A stretch of DNA of 64,000 bases from UBA12545 sp051024685 (GTDB taxonomy: Bacteria > Bacillota > DSM-521 > Neomoorellales > Neomoorellaceae): positions 1-64,000 of the forward strand of contig JAZHPA010000011.1 of the NCBI GenBank assembly GCA_051024685.1, in the 5' to 3' direction. Positions 23,909 to 33,344 of this stretch are shown in pieces. Position 1 is the first letter of the stretch; the number at the start of each line of letters is the position of its first letter. The notes beneath the pieces were generated by a model that did no database searches, was not told where the DNA came from, and saw nothing but the letters and a program-made list of their open reading frames with translations. The position numbers were made by a program, and so were the translations under genes.

Positions 23909-24268
23909 ACGACAAAAGAGGAGGAAACCCTCCTGATAACCGGTTATGCTAAGTTGCCCTCTACGATTGCGGCATATAAGTTGTACGAGGTTGTGGGAGT
24001 GGCGGTAGAAATTAGGCCGAAGGATGGAGAGATAGTGGATGTTGATTGTAGCCTCGTACCTGATATGACACGCAGAATCATACACGAGGCGGTTGTGGGG
24101 TACAGGTTGAGTAACGGCATTGACGCCCTAACGGAGAGGATCCAACGGCGGTATTGCGGCAGCGCACGTGAAGCGCTGGTGGCGGCTTTCCGCTCGATTT
24201 ACGAAAAGTGGATCGCCTACCGCCGGGGGATGTGCTTGGAACAAAGTGAAAGACGAACCAGAGAATAG
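23909..24268 (+). CDS. DUF3870 family protein, paralogue 2, apparent ACG start
   Basis: A 119-residue paralogue of the protein at 22751: the aligned starts are (M)TKEEETLLITGYAKLPS and (M)PKEEETILITGYARLPS, and the AYKLYEVVGVAVE and RRYCGSAR blocks are nearly identical. The function is unknown. The frame is closed upstream by TGA (23903) with no usual start codon; ACG at 23909 follows GGGGGCGATGAGGG. An ATG at 23902 exists but in the frame that would need a +1 shift, the same offset as in paralogue 1. It has a longer polar C-terminus. It lies ~240 bases upstream of the CoA transferase of the propionate cluster. Confidence 0.7.
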   Translation, partial: TTKEEETLLITGYAKLPSTIAAYKLYEVVGVAVEIRPKDGEIVDVDCSLVPDMTRRIIHEAVVGYRLSNGIDALTERIQRRYCGSAREALVAAFRSIYEKWIAYRRGMCLEQSERRTRE

Positions 24269-24505
24269 CGGGAGAGCTATTTTGCTTGCAGGTGAGCAAA
24301 GACCTTGCTCGCTGCTCGCTACTACGCAGGCAGGACGTGTGGTAGGGTGAAAACTTATACTCTAAGGCAGTCTTTCTTTTGGTGGAAGGGAGCTGACATC
24401 GCGGAAGCAATTCTTCCAGTGATTGCATAGGGAGGTGAGAGCCGAAGGCAGTCTGTAAAGGTTTAGCTTGTCTTAGATTGTTTGGGGAGGGGAGGGACCG
24501 TTACG

Positions 24506-26050
24506 ATGGAAGAGAGCCGTATTCGGCGGCGAGAGTTACTCAACAAAGTTATGTCGGCTGCCGCTGCGGCCGAGCTGATTGAAGACGGTATGACCGTTGC
24601 CACTAGCGGATTTACCCCGGCTGGTTATCCCAAAGCTGTGCCCCTTGCCCTGGCTGACAGGGCTAGAAAAGAGAGAATTAAAATCAGCCTCTGGACGGGG
24701 GCGTCGGTAGGAGATGAGCTGGACGGGGCTCTGGCACGGGCAGGTGTGGTGGCTAGACGATTACCTTACCAGACGAACAATTCTATACGCGATGCTATTA
24801 ATAAGAGGGAAGTCCTGTATATAGATATGCATTTGAGTCAGGTAGCCCAGCAAGCCCGTTACGGTTTTTTGGGTCACCTGGATATGGCCATTGTGGAAGC
24901 AGTAGCTATCACACCCGAAGGCCACTTGATTCCTAGTACCTCTGTAGGCAATACTCCCACCTTTGTGAGCTTGGCGGATAAGGTCATCGTGGAGATTAAC
25001 ACGAGCCAGCCTTTAGAACTGGAGGGCATGCATGATATTTATATACCCGCTGATCCTCCGAGACGCCAGCCCATTCCGCTAACCCGCGTGGATGACCGCA
25101 TCGGTACCCCCTATATACCTTGTGATCCGGATAAAATCGTAGCCATTGTATTTACTGATATTAAAGATAATGTTCGCCCCCTAGCACCCGTTGATGCCCT
25201 TAGCAAGCAGATGGCCCAACATCTAATTGACTTTTTCAAGCAGGAAATCAAGGAAGGGCGCTTACCCAGCAATCTCCTGCCGTTGCAGTCGGGCGTCGGG
25301 AGTGTTGCGAATGCAGTTCTGGCGGGACTAGCGGAGTCAGACTTTACTAATTTGGAGTTTTATTCCGAGGTTATACAAGATTCCGTTTTTGACCTTATTG
25401 ATCTAGGCAAAATGCGCTTTGTATCGGGCACTTCCATTACACCTTCGGAAGAGGGTTTAAGGCGCTTCTATGAAAATTTGAGGACCTATCGCCAGAAAAT
25501 CATCCTGCGGCCCCAGGAGATTAGCAATAATCCAGAGGTGGCGCGGCGTTTAGGAGTTATTGCCATGAACACGGCTATAGAAGTAGATATTTATGGCAAC
25601 GTCAACTCCACCCATATCATGGGCAGCCGGATGATGAACGGTATTGGCGGTTCGGGCGATTTTTCCCGGTCTGCTTATCTCTCCATTTTTGCAACACCTT
25701 CAACCGCTAAAAACGGTGCTATTTCCTGCATTGTTCCCATGGTTTCCCACGTAGACCACACCGAACATGAGGTACACGTCGTTATCACCGAATGGGGAGC
25801 CGCCGATTTGCGGAACAAGTCTCCGGTAGAGAGGGCGCGGGAGATTATTAATAAGTGTGCCCATCCCAAATACCGGCCGTGGCTGGAGGAGTATTTAGAG
25901 AAGGCCTTACGGAGGGGTGGGCATACGCCGCACGATCTGGCAGAGGCTCTATCCTGGCATGTTCGATTTGAGACGAGCGGTGACATGATGCCGTCTTTGG
26001 CGGTGGAAGCGGCGTTGGCTAAAGAGGAAGGGGGAAGTCAGGCATGTTAA
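24506..26050 (+). CDS. acetyl-CoA hydrolase/transferase family, probable succinate/propionate CoA transferase
   Basis: A 514-residue class I CoA transferase. It shows SGFTPAGYPKAVP near the N-terminus, QSGVGSVANAVLAGL in the middle and the catalytic Glu in FYSEVIQD, with the late G-G-S-G-D-F block (IGGSGDFSRSAYLS). With methylmalonyl-CoA mutase directly downstream (4-base overlap region), it most likely moves CoA between propionyl-CoA and succinate; acetate is a possible partner. GGGGAGGGGAGGG lies before the ATG at 24506. Confidence 0.9.
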   Translation: MEESRIRRRELLNKVMSAAAAAELIEDGMTVATSGFTPAGYPKAVPLALADRARKERIKISLWTGASVGDELDGALARAGVVARRLPYQTNNSIRDAINKREVLYIDMHLSQVAQQARYGFLGHLDMAIVEAVAITPEGHLIPSTSVGNTPTFVSLADKVIVEINTSQPLELEGMHDIYIPADPPRRQPIPLTRVDDRIGTPYIPCDPDKIVAIVFTDIKDNVRPLAPVDALSKQMAQHLIDFFKQEIKEGRLPSNLLPLQSGVGSVANAVLAGLAESDFTNLEFYSEVIQDSVFDLIDLGKMRFVSGTSITPSEEGLRRFYENLRTYRQKIILRPQEISNNPEVARRLGVIAMNTAIEVDIYGNVNSTHIMGSRMMNGIGGSGDFSRSAYLSIFATPSTAKNGAISCIVPMVSHVDHTEHEVHVVITEWGAADLRNKSPVERAREIINKCAHPKYRPWLEEYLEKALRRGGHTPHDLAEALSWHVRFETSGDMMPSLAVEAALAKEEGGSQAC

Positions 26051-27723
26051 AAGAAGAAGCCTTACAAGCCATTTATGCGGCCAAAGAGGCCTGGGACACC
26101 CAACGGGTACAGAAGGCCGTGGCTAAACATCCGGAACGGCATGAGGAGTTTATTACCGGGTCGGGCTACCCGGTAGAGCGGCTTTACACGCCGGTGGAAA
26201 TAAGAGAAATGGATTACCTTAGGGATTTGGGTTTTCCGGGAGAATATCCTTATACTCGGGGCGTGCAGCCCACCATGTATCGGGGTCGTTTGTGGACGAT
26301 GCGGCAGTACGCGGGTTTTGGCACTGCTGAAGAATCGAACCGTCGGTACAAGTACCTGCTATCCCAGGGGCAGACGGGGTTGAGCGTAGCCTTTGACCTT
26401 CCGACCCAAATCGGCTACGATTCTGATCATCCCATGGCGGAAGGCGAAGTAGGGAAAGTAGGAGTAGCGATTGATTCGCTGGCTGATATGGAGGTACTTT
26501 TTGACGAGATACCCCTTGACAAAGTGAGTACCTCCATGACCATCAATGCTCCGGCGGCGGTGCTTTTATGCATGTATATGGCCGTAGCGGAGAAGCAGGG
26601 GGTACCCTTCCATCAACTGCGCGGCACCATCCAGAACGACATCCTAAAGGAATATGCGGCGCGGGGCACCTATATCTTTCCTCCGGAGCCTTCCATGCGG
26701 CTGATTGTAGACATTTTTGCCTTCTGCTCTAAGGAACTTCCCGAGTGGAACACCATCAGCATAAGCGGCTATCATATTCGGGAAGCGGGTGCCACTGCGG
26801 CACAAGAAGTGGCCTTTACCCTGGCCGACGGCATTGCCTACGTAGAGGCAGCCCTTAAGGCTGGTCTAAAGGTGGACGAATTTGCTCCTCGTCTATCATT
26901 TTTCTTCAACGCCCATAATGACTTTTGCGAGGAGATAGCCAAGTTCCGGGCGGCTCGTCGTCTGTGGGCCAAGATCATGAAGGAGCGGTTTGGTGCCAAG
27001 GACCCGCGTTCCATGATGCTTCGTTTCCACACCCAGACGGCGGGTTGCACCTTGACGGCCCAGCAGCCCATGAACAACATTGTCCGAGTGACCATCCAGG
27101 CTTTGGCGGCGGTGCTGGGGGGCACCCAGTCCCTGCATACCAATTCCTATGACGAGGCTCTGGCCCTGCCGTGCGAAGAGGCGGTACGTATAGCCTTGCG
27201 GACCCAGCAGATTATTGCCTATGAGAGCGGCGTGGCGGACACCATCGATCCGCTGGGAGGGTCTTATTATATTGAAGCCCTTACCAACCGGCTGGAGAAA
27301 GAGGCCGAGGACTATATTGCCAAGATCGATGCCATGGGCGGGGCGGTAAAAGCCATTGAACAGGGCTACATCCAGCGGGAAATCCAGGACAGCGCCTACC
27401 GGTACCAGAAAGAAATAGAGAGCGGCCGGCGCACCGTAGTGGGCGTCAACAAATTCCAGATGGAAGAAGAGCCTCCGAAGAACCTGCTGAAAGTGGACCC
27501 TGCCGTTGGTGAAGCTCAGAAAAAGAGGCTGCAGGAGCTCAAGGTCCGGCGCGACAACCAAAAGGTCAAGCAGTGCTTAGAGGAACTACGGCGGGTAGCA
27601 GCGAGCGAGGAGAACCTCATGCCGGCCATTTATGAAGCGGTCAAAGCCTATGCAACCCTGGGCGAGATTTGCGGAGTTTTGCGGGAAGTTTTTGGGGAAT
27701 ATCGGGCGCCGGACAGCATATAA
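26044..27723 (+). CDS. methylmalonyl-CoA mutase, large (catalytic) subunit
   Basis: A 559-residue MutB-type catalytic chain, without the fused B12 domain, that converts succinyl-CoA to (R)-methylmalonyl-CoA. Motifs include GVQPTMYRGRLWTMRQYAGFG, GLSVAFDLPTQIGYDSDHP, the RGTIQNDILKEY block, ISGYHIREAG, the FHTQTAGCTLTAQQP substrate region and the ESGVADTIDPLGGSYY end. The B12-binding half is a separate gene at 27750, the archaeal/Pelotomaculum-type split. The start overlaps the previous stop. Confidence 0.96.
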   Translation: MLKEEALQAIYAAKEAWDTQRVQKAVAKHPERHEEFITGSGYPVERLYTPVEIREMDYLRDLGFPGEYPYTRGVQPTMYRGRLWTMRQYAGFGTAEESNRRYKYLLSQGQTGLSVAFDLPTQIGYDSDHPMAEGEVGKVGVAIDSLADMEVLFDEIPLDKVSTSMTINAPAAVLLCMYMAVAEKQGVPFHQLRGTIQNDILKEYAARGTYIFPPEPSMRLIVDIFAFCSKELPEWNTISISGYHIREAGATAAQEVAFTLADGIAYVEAALKAGLKVDEFAPRLSFFFNAHNDFCEEIAKFRAARRLWAKIMKERFGAKDPRSMMLRFHTQTAGCTLTAQQPMNNIVRVTIQALAAVLGGTQSLHTNSYDEALALPCEEAVRIALRTQQIIAYESGVADTIDPLGGSYYIEALTNRLEKEAEDYIAKIDAMGGAVKAIEQGYIQREIQDSAYRYQKEIESGRRTVVGVNKFQMEEEPPKNLLKVDPAVGEAQKKRLQELKVRRDNQKVKQCLEELRRVAASEENLMPAIYEAVKAYATLGEICGVLREVFGEYRAPDSI

Positions 27724-27749
27724 GGAGCAACACGAGGGAGGGGAAAGGC

Positions 27750-28169
27750 ATGCGCAAGATCCGGGTACTCATTGCCAAACCGGGCCTGGATGGCCATGAT
27801 CGCGGGGCCAAAGTAATAGCTCGCGCGTTGCGGGATGCGGGCATGGAAGTGATTTACACCGGCATACGACAGACCCCGGAGCAGATAGTTGCGGCAGCAA
27901 TCCAGGAAGACGTGGACGTGGTAGGCTTAAGCCTTCTGTCAGGAGCCCACTTATACCTGTTTCCCAAGGTAGTAAAGCTATTGCGGGAGCAAGTGGGTGA
28001 CAGGGTGCTGGTGATAGGCGGAGGCATCATACCCGAAGAAGATATCCCCTTACTAGAACAGGAGGGTGTGGCAGCCATCTTTGGTCCAGGTACACCCACC
28101 AGCGCCATTGTGGAATTCATCAAGGAGAAGGTAGGTGAGCGGGCGGAGAAGACAGGGGCGGAGAGTTAG
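27750..28169 (+). CDS. methylmalonyl-CoA mutase, B12-binding subunit
   Basis: A 139-residue cobalamin-binding domain with the DGHDRGAKV motif (the D-x-H-x-x-G histidine that ligates cobalt), the GLSLLSGAH loop and VIGGGIIPEED. It completes the split mutase with the 26044 gene, 26 bases upstream. The ATG at 27750 has GAGGGAGGGGAAAGG before it; the longer frame only overlaps the previous gene. Confidence 0.95.
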   Translation: MRKIRVLIAKPGLDGHDRGAKVIARALRDAGMEVIYTGIRQTPEQIVAAAIQEDVDVVGLSLLSGAHLYLFPKVVKLLREQVGDRVLVIGGGIIPEEDIPLLEQEGVAAIFGPGTPTSAIVEFIKEKVGERAEKTGAES

Positions 28170-28245
28170 AAGCGAGAACAGCCAGGAGCCGGGTAGGGGA
28201 TTGGATTGCGGAGGCTGGCGCATTCAACGAAGGAGAGGGGTAGTA

Positions 28246-29193
28246 GTGATCGAAGAATTGCTCCGGGAATTTCGTCAAGGCAGCAAGAGGGCAGCCGCCC
28301 GGATAATCAGCCTAATCGAGAATGAAGAGCCGGCCGGTATAGAGCTGCTCAAGAGGCTGTATGCTGAGGGAGGCCACAGCTACATCGTGGGCATAACAGG
28401 GCCGGCCGGTAGCGGGAAAAGTACCCTAACCGATGCGCTGGTAAAGATCATACGGCAGAAAGGTTACCGGGTAGGGGTGGTGGCGGTTGATCCCACCAGC
28501 CCCTTCACCGGCGGTGCCTTACTTGGAGACCGGGTACGCATGAACGACGTGGCTCTGGACCCCGGAGTTTTCATCCGTAGCATGGGGGCTAGGGGTCAAT
28601 TGGGCGGTCTTTCCTGGGCCGTGCGGGATGCCTTAGTGGTGCTTGATGCGTTTGGCTGCGACTATCTTTTGGTGGAGACGGTGGGTGCCGGGCAAACCCA
28701 GGTGGACATTGCAGGGGTGGCGGACACCATCGTCCTGGTAACCGTGCCGGGTCTGGGGGACGACATTCAGGCGGCCAAGGCCGGCATTATGGAGATAGGC
28801 GATATTTTTGTGGTGAACAAGGCCGACCGTGGCGATGCAGACCAGGTAGTGCGTTATCTTCAGACGGCCTTAGAACAGGGCAGCAAACAAGAGGGCTGGC
28901 AGCCGCCTATCTTAAAGACTGTGGCCTGGCGGGGAGAAGGAGTAGAAGAGTTGTGGCAAGCCATAACGCAGCACCGGTCTTTCCTGGAGCAGTCAGGTAT
29001 CCTGGAACCACTGCGCCAGCAGCGTCTAAAAGAGGAGGTCATAGAGCGAGCGGAACGGATGGTTTTAGGGTGGTTAAAGAGGGAGGTTCGGGTGGAGGGA
29101 TTAGTAGAACGGGTTTACAGCCGCCAGTTGGATCCCCATAGTGCGGCAGAGAAGCTGGTGGAGAGGATACTCCGGCCGAAAAACCGGGGCTAG
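28246..29193 (+). CDS. meaB: methylmalonyl-CoA mutase-associated G-protein chaperone MeaB
   Basis: A 315-residue G3E GTPase that protects and reloads the mutase with adenosylcobalamin. It shows the P-loop GPAGSGKSTL, the DPTSPFTGGALLGDRVRM switch region, ETVGAGQTQVD, and NKADRGDAD for guanine binding. The GTG at 28246 follows AAGGAGAGGGG; the longer frame is rejected because it overlaps the mutase subunit gene and lacks homology. Confidence 0.94.
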   Translation: MIEELLREFRQGSKRAAARIISLIENEEPAGIELLKRLYAEGGHSYIVGITGPAGSGKSTLTDALVKIIRQKGYRVGVVAVDPTSPFTGGALLGDRVRMNDVALDPGVFIRSMGARGQLGGLSWAVRDALVVLDAFGCDYLLVETVGAGQTQVDIAGVADTIVLVTVPGLGDDIQAAKAGIMEIGDIFVVNKADRGDADQVVRYLQTALEQGSKQEGWQPPILKTVAWRGEGVEELWQAITQHRSFLEQSGILEPLRQQRLKEEVIERAERMVLGWLKREVRVEGLVERVYSRQLDPHSAAEKLVERILRPKNRG

Positions 29194-29233
29194 AATTTAA
29201 CTTAATCTTAATCGACGGGAGGGTTCTGTACCC

Positions 29234-29644
29234 ATGAAAGTAACCCGGGTTGACCACATCGGCATAGCGGTGCCCAACCTCGAGGAGGCCCTCAAGTTTT
29301 ACGAAGAGGTGCTGGGGCTCAAATGTGAGGGGATAGAAGAAGTAGCCGAGCAGAAAGTTCGGGTGGCCTTTTTGCCAGTGGGCGACAGCGAGATCGAGCT
29401 TCTGGAATCCACCGACCCTGAGGGACCCATTGCCAAATTCATCGAAAGCCGGGGTCCGGGTATCCAGCATATCGCCCTGCGGGTGGAGGACATAGAAAAG
29501 ACCCTGGCCGAATTGAAAGAGAAGGGTATTCGCTTAATCGATGAGAAACCCCGTTACGGTGCGGGTGGGGCCCAAATAGCCTTTGTTCATCCCAAGGCGA
29601 CGACCGGTGTGCTATTGGAGATTTCCCAGCGAGAAGAGAAGTGA
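29234..29644 (+). CDS. mce: methylmalonyl-CoA epimerase
   Basis: A 136-residue vicinal-oxygen-chelate protein with VTRVDHIGIAVPNLEEALKF at the start, the metal ligands His in DHIGIAV and in GIQHIALRV, and a late Glu in LLEISQ. It interconverts (R)- and (S)-methylmalonyl-CoA between the mutase and the decarboxylase encoded on either side. Confidence 0.95.
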   Translation: MKVTRVDHIGIAVPNLEEALKFYEEVLGLKCEGIEEVAEQKVRVAFLPVGDSEIELLESTDPEGPIAKFIESRGPGIQHIALRVEDIEKTLAELKEKGIRLIDEKPRYGAGGAQIAFVHPKATTGVLLEISQREEK

Positions 29645-29656
29645 GGTAGAAAGCCC

Positions 29657-31207
29657 ATGAGCATGGAGCAACTTCTGAAGGATTTGGAACGGCGTACCGC
29701 CAAAGTTGAGGCTGGTGGTGGTGAAAAAAGGATAGCGAAGCAGCATGAGCAGGGCAAGAAGACGGCGCGGGAGCGGTTGGAAGTCCTTTTAGACCCTGGC
29801 AGTTTTCAAGAAATAGACGCCTTTGTAACCCATCGTTGCACCCTTTTTGGCATGGACAAGACCGAGGCGCCGGGAGAAGGGGTAGTAACCGGAGTAGGGA
29901 CCATCGAAGGGCGGCCGGTAGCCGTATTTGCCCAGGACTTTACCGTTTTGGGCGGGTCCTTAGGGGAGATGCATGCCAAGAAGATATGCAAAGTAATGGA
30001 CCTGGCCATGAAGGTAGGCATGCCCATAATCGGACTAAACGACTCAGGCGGGGCCCGGATACAAGAGGGGGTTGATGCTCTGAGTGGATATGGGCAGATT
30101 TTCTACCGGAACACCCTAGCTTCTGGGGTAGTGCCCCAGATAGCGGCGATTATGGGGCCGTGTGCTGGGGGGGCGGTGTATTCACCGGCTCTTATGGATT
30201 TTATCTTCATGGTTCAGGGGAGCAGCGAGATGTTTATCACCGGGCCCCAGGTTATCAAAGCCGTAACAGGGGAAGAAGTAAGCGCCCAGCAGCTGGGAGG
30301 GGCTCTGACCCACAACCAGACCAGCGGCGTAGCGCATTTTGCAGCCGAAAACGAAGACCAATGTCTCAGTCTTATCCGGACCCTATTGAGCTATCTACCC
30401 AGCAACAACATGGAAGACCCGCCGTTTAAGGAGACAGGGGATGACCCTGGGCGGGAGGAGGAAGCTCTTTTAGGGGTGGTACCCGAAGATCCCAACAAAG
30501 CCTATGACATGCGGGAAGTCATCATCCGGAGCGTAGACATAGGGAGCTTTTTTGAAGTTCAGTCTCTTTACGCACCCAACATCATAACCGCCTTTGCCAG
30601 GCTAAACGGCAGAGTAATAGGGATCATAGCCAACCAGCCGGCGTTCATGGCGGGGTGTTTAGACATCAACTGTTCCGACAAGGCGGCGCGGTTTATACGG
30701 TTTTGCGACGCCTTCAACATACCCATCGTCAACTATGTAGACGTACCTGGGTTCTTGCCGGGGACGAACCAGGAATACGGGGGGATCATCCGGCACGGGG
30801 CGAAGATGCTCCATGCGTATTCCGAGGCCACAGTACCCAAGATCACCCTCATAGTGCGGAAGGCATATGGTGGGGCGTACCTGGCCATGTGTAGCCGGGA
30901 CCTGGGTGCGGACGTAGTATATGCGTGGCCGTGCGCGGAGATAGCAGTAATGGGGCCGGAGGGGGCGGCCAACATCATCTTCCGCAAAGAGATCGAGGCG
31001 GCGGCTGATCCGGGGAAGGCGAGGCAGGAGAAGATAGCGGAATACCGGGACCTTTTTGCCAACCCGTACGTAGCGGCCCAGCGGGGCTACATTGACGCTG
31101 TGATCGACCCGCGGCAGACCCGTCGGCACCTGGTACAGGCCTTGGAACTTCTGGCAACCAAGCGGGAGACGCGGCCGGCCAAAAAGCACGGTAACATCCC
31201 CCTGTGA
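29657..31207 (+). CDS. methylmalonyl-CoA decarboxylase / acyl-CoA carboxyltransferase alpha subunit
   Basis: A 516-residue biotin-dependent carboxyltransferase (PccB/MmdA family). Visible blocks are KKTARERLEVLLDPGSF, LGGSLGEMHAKK, GLNDSGGARIQEGVDAL, GPCAGGAVYSPAL and the VDVPGFLPGTNQEYGGIIRHGAK acyl-binding loop. Together with the biotin carrier, delta and beta genes downstream it should form a Na+-translocating methylmalonyl-CoA decarboxylase: CO2 release from (S)-methylmalonyl-CoA drives Na+ export, or the reverse during propionate oxidation. Confidence 0.94.
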   Translation: MSMEQLLKDLERRTAKVEAGGGEKRIAKQHEQGKKTARERLEVLLDPGSFQEIDAFVTHRCTLFGMDKTEAPGEGVVTGVGTIEGRPVAVFAQDFTVLGGSLGEMHAKKICKVMDLAMKVGMPIIGLNDSGGARIQEGVDALSGYGQIFYRNTLASGVVPQIAAIMGPCAGGAVYSPALMDFIFMVQGSSEMFITGPQVIKAVTGEEVSAQQLGGALTHNQTSGVAHFAAENEDQCLSLIRTLLSYLPSNNMEDPPFKETGDDPGREEEALLGVVPEDPNKAYDMREVIIRSVDIGSFFEVQSLYAPNIITAFARLNGRVIGIIANQPAFMAGCLDINCSDKAARFIRFCDAFNIPIVNYVDVPGFLPGTNQEYGGIIRHGAKMLHAYSEATVPKITLIVRKAYGGAYLAMCSRDLGADVVYAWPCAEIAVMGPEGAANIIFRKEIEAAADPGKARQEKIAEYRDLFANPYVAAQRGYIDAVIDPRQTRRHLVQALELLATKRETRPAKKHGNIPL

Positions 31208-31218
31208 GGTGAGGTAGC

Positions 31219-31569
31219 ATGCCATATGCAGGACTGATGACCCTGATAGCCCTGGCCGTAATAGGCATCCTGATTGGTTCGTGGGCGCAGCGACGGGATA
31301 TGCGTAGCGGGGAGGGGGTAGCCTCTCCGGAGGAGGGGAGGGTGCAGGGAGTAGGAGAGGAGGCAGTAGAGCCGGCGGCGCCGGCGGAGGGAGTAGACCC
31401 CCAGCTGGTGGCCGTAATAGCGGCGGCCATAGCCGCTGGTCAGGGAGGCGGTACTGCTACAGTTTGGACGCGTTTAGATAGGGGTACAGTTAGTTCCTGG
31501 GTCTTAAGCGGGCGCCAGGAACTTCACAGCAACCTGCCAGTGAACCTGAGATGGAGGTCGGGAAAATGA
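31219..31569 (+). CDS. OadG/MmdD-like delta subunit of the sodium pump decarboxylase
   Basis: A 116-residue membrane-anchored protein: one N-terminal helix (YAGLMTLIALAVIGILIGSW), an Ala/Glu/Pro linker, and a C-terminal VDPQLVAVIAAAIAA amphipathic block typical of OadG-like and MmdD subunits that tie the carboxyltransferase to the membrane part. It overlaps the biotin-carrier gene by 4 bases. Confidence 0.8.
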   Translation: MPYAGLMTLIALAVIGILIGSWAQRRDMRSGEGVASPEEGRVQGVGEEAVEPAAPAEGVDPQLVAVIAAAIAAGQGGGTATVWTRLDRGTVSSWVLSGRQELHSNLPVNLRWRSGK

Positions 31570-31979
31570 TGAAAACCTACATCATCCACGTCAACGGCCA
31601 GCGTTACGAAGTAACCGTAGAAGAGAAGAGGGAGGGGAGTGGTGTTTCGGCGGCGGGGGCTCCGGTAGCCAGGGTAGAGGCGGCTCCTGCGGCGGCAGCT
31701 CCCCCGGCACCGGCTGCGGCTCCGAGCCCGGCGGCAGCACCTGCGGCTAAGGCGGCGGCCGGTAACGGGAATGTAATTACCGCGCCTCTGCCGGGCAAAG
31801 TAGTGGCCGTTAAAGTAAAGGCGGGTGCGGCCGTAAAGAAGGGTCAGGTGCTAATGGTATTGGAGGCCATGAAAATGGAAAACGAAATCGTAGCTCCTGC
31901 CGACGGCAAGGTAAAAGAAATCCATGTAAGCGAAGGTGCCAGCGTCAACGTAGGCGAACCGTTAATATCCTTAGGCTAG
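31566..31979 (+). CDS. biotin carboxyl carrier subunit of the decarboxylase
   Basis: A 137-residue biotin carrier: a short N-terminal domain, an Ala/Pro-rich flexible hinge (about residues 37-65), and a biotinyl domain with the LEAMKMENEI motif, whose Lys takes the biotin. GGAGGTCGGGAAA sits before the ATG at 31566; the longer frame merely overlaps the delta gene. It carries CO2 from the alpha to the beta subunit. Confidence 0.95.
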   Translation: MMKTYIIHVNGQRYEVTVEEKREGSGVSAAGAPVARVEAAPAAAAPPAPAAAPSPAAAPAAKAAAGNGNVITAPLPGKVVAVKVKAGAAVKKGQVLMVLEAMKMENEIVAPADGKVKEIHVSEGASVNVGEPLISLG

Positions 31980-32069
31980 AAGGCCAGGGATAGAACTTTT
32001 ACGGGGCTGGGCGAACTAAGGTGAGCCCAGGAGGGGGAACAGGAGTCTTCAGGGGGAGGCAAAGGCATT

Positions 32070-33272
32070 ATGGAGAGAGCTTTGGCTGGCCTAAAAGTCA
32101 TAGACCTTACGCGTGTGTTAGCGGGCCCCTTTTGCACCATGATTTTAGGGGATTTAGGAGCGGATGTAATCAAAATCGAGGCTCCGGAGGGGGACGAGTC
32201 CAGGAACTACGGTCCCTTTGTCAAGGGAGAAAGCGCCTACTTCATGAGCATCAACCGTAACAAGCGGAGTGTGGTGCTCAATCTCAAAGATCCTAGGGGG
32301 GTGGCCATACTCAAGAAGCTGGTTCAGCAGGCGGACGTACTGGTAGAGAACTTTCGGCCGGGGACCGCAGCCAAACTTGGGATTAGCTATGAAGACCTGC
32401 AGGTGCTCAATCCGCGGTTAATCTATGCTTCGTGTTCTGGGTTTGGCCAGACGGGGCCGTACCGGGTGCGTCCGGCCTACGATATTATCATCCAGGCGAT
32501 GGGGGGGATCATGAGCATAACCGGTCAACCGGGGGGCGAGCCGACGAGGGTAGGCGCTTCCATAGGCGACATAACGGCGGCGCTGTTTACCGTAATAGGC
32601 ATCTTGGCTGCTCTGGCTGAGCGGGAGCGGAGCGGGAAGGGACAGTATATAGACATCAGCATGCTGGATTGCCAAGTAGCGATTTTGGAGAATGCCATAG
32701 CGCGCTACAGTACAGGAGGTGAGGTACCGAAGCCCATAGGGAACCGGCATCCCTCCATCACCCCCTTTACAACCCTAAAGACGCGGGACGGATACGTAGT
32801 CATTGCCGTAGGGAATGACAACCTGTGGCGGAAGTTCTGCCAGGCAGTCAAGCGCGAAGACCTCATTGACGACCCGCGGTTTAAGACTAATCCTCTGCGG
32901 ACCCAGAACTGGGATGAACTTTACCCAATTTTGCGCTCCATTTTCAGCGAGTACACCACAGCGGAAGCGCTGGCTGTCATTGAGGCAGCGGGGGTACCTT
33001 GTGGACCGTTACAAGATATCAGCCAGGTCTTCCACGATCCTCAGATACGTCACCGGGAGATGATCGTGCCCGTAGAGCACCCGGTAGCTGGGCCTGTATG
33101 GATGGCGGGTACGCCCTTCAAGCTGTCCCGGACACCGGGAAGCATCGTCCGGCCGGCTCCCATGTTAGGGCAACACACCTACGAGGTACTGCAGGAAGTG
33201 GGTTATAGTGAGGCTGAACTTCGGGAACTGGAGGCAGAAGGGGTAATTGCACCGAAAGAAAGGAAATCCTAG
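32070..33272 (+). CDS. CaiB/BaiF (family III) CoA transferase
   Basis: A 400-residue class III CoA transferase: GLKVIDLTRVLAGPFCTMILGDLGADVIKIE at the start, NRNKRSVVLNLKDP, and the catalytic Asp in ISMLDCQVAILENA. Family members use one acyl-CoA to activate another acid (for example formyl, carnitine, succinyl, mesaconyl). In this operon a dicarboxylate such as malonate, methylmalonate or succinate is a reasonable guess, supported by the dicarboxylate carrier next door; the true substrate is unknown. Confidence 0.9.
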   Translation: MERALAGLKVIDLTRVLAGPFCTMILGDLGADVIKIEAPEGDESRNYGPFVKGESAYFMSINRNKRSVVLNLKDPRGVAILKKLVQQADVLVENFRPGTAAKLGISYEDLQVLNPRLIYASCSGFGQTGPYRVRPAYDIIIQAMGGIMSITGQPGGEPTRVGASIGDITAALFTVIGILAALAERERSGKGQYIDISMLDCQVAILENAIARYSTGGEVPKPIGNRHPSITPFTTLKTRDGYVVIAVGNDNLWRKFCQAVKREDLIDDPRFKTNPLRTQNWDELYPILRSIFSEYTTAEALAVIEAAGVPCGPLQDISQVFHDPQIRHREMIVPVEHPVAGPVWMAGTPFKLSRTPGSIVRPAPMLGQHTYEVLQEVGYSEAELRELEAEGVIAPKERKS

Positions 33273-33344
33273 ATAATTTACCCTCAAAAATATATTCACA
33301 GTAAGAAAAGATAACAGATATTTAAAAAAGGGGGGTATTTTAAG

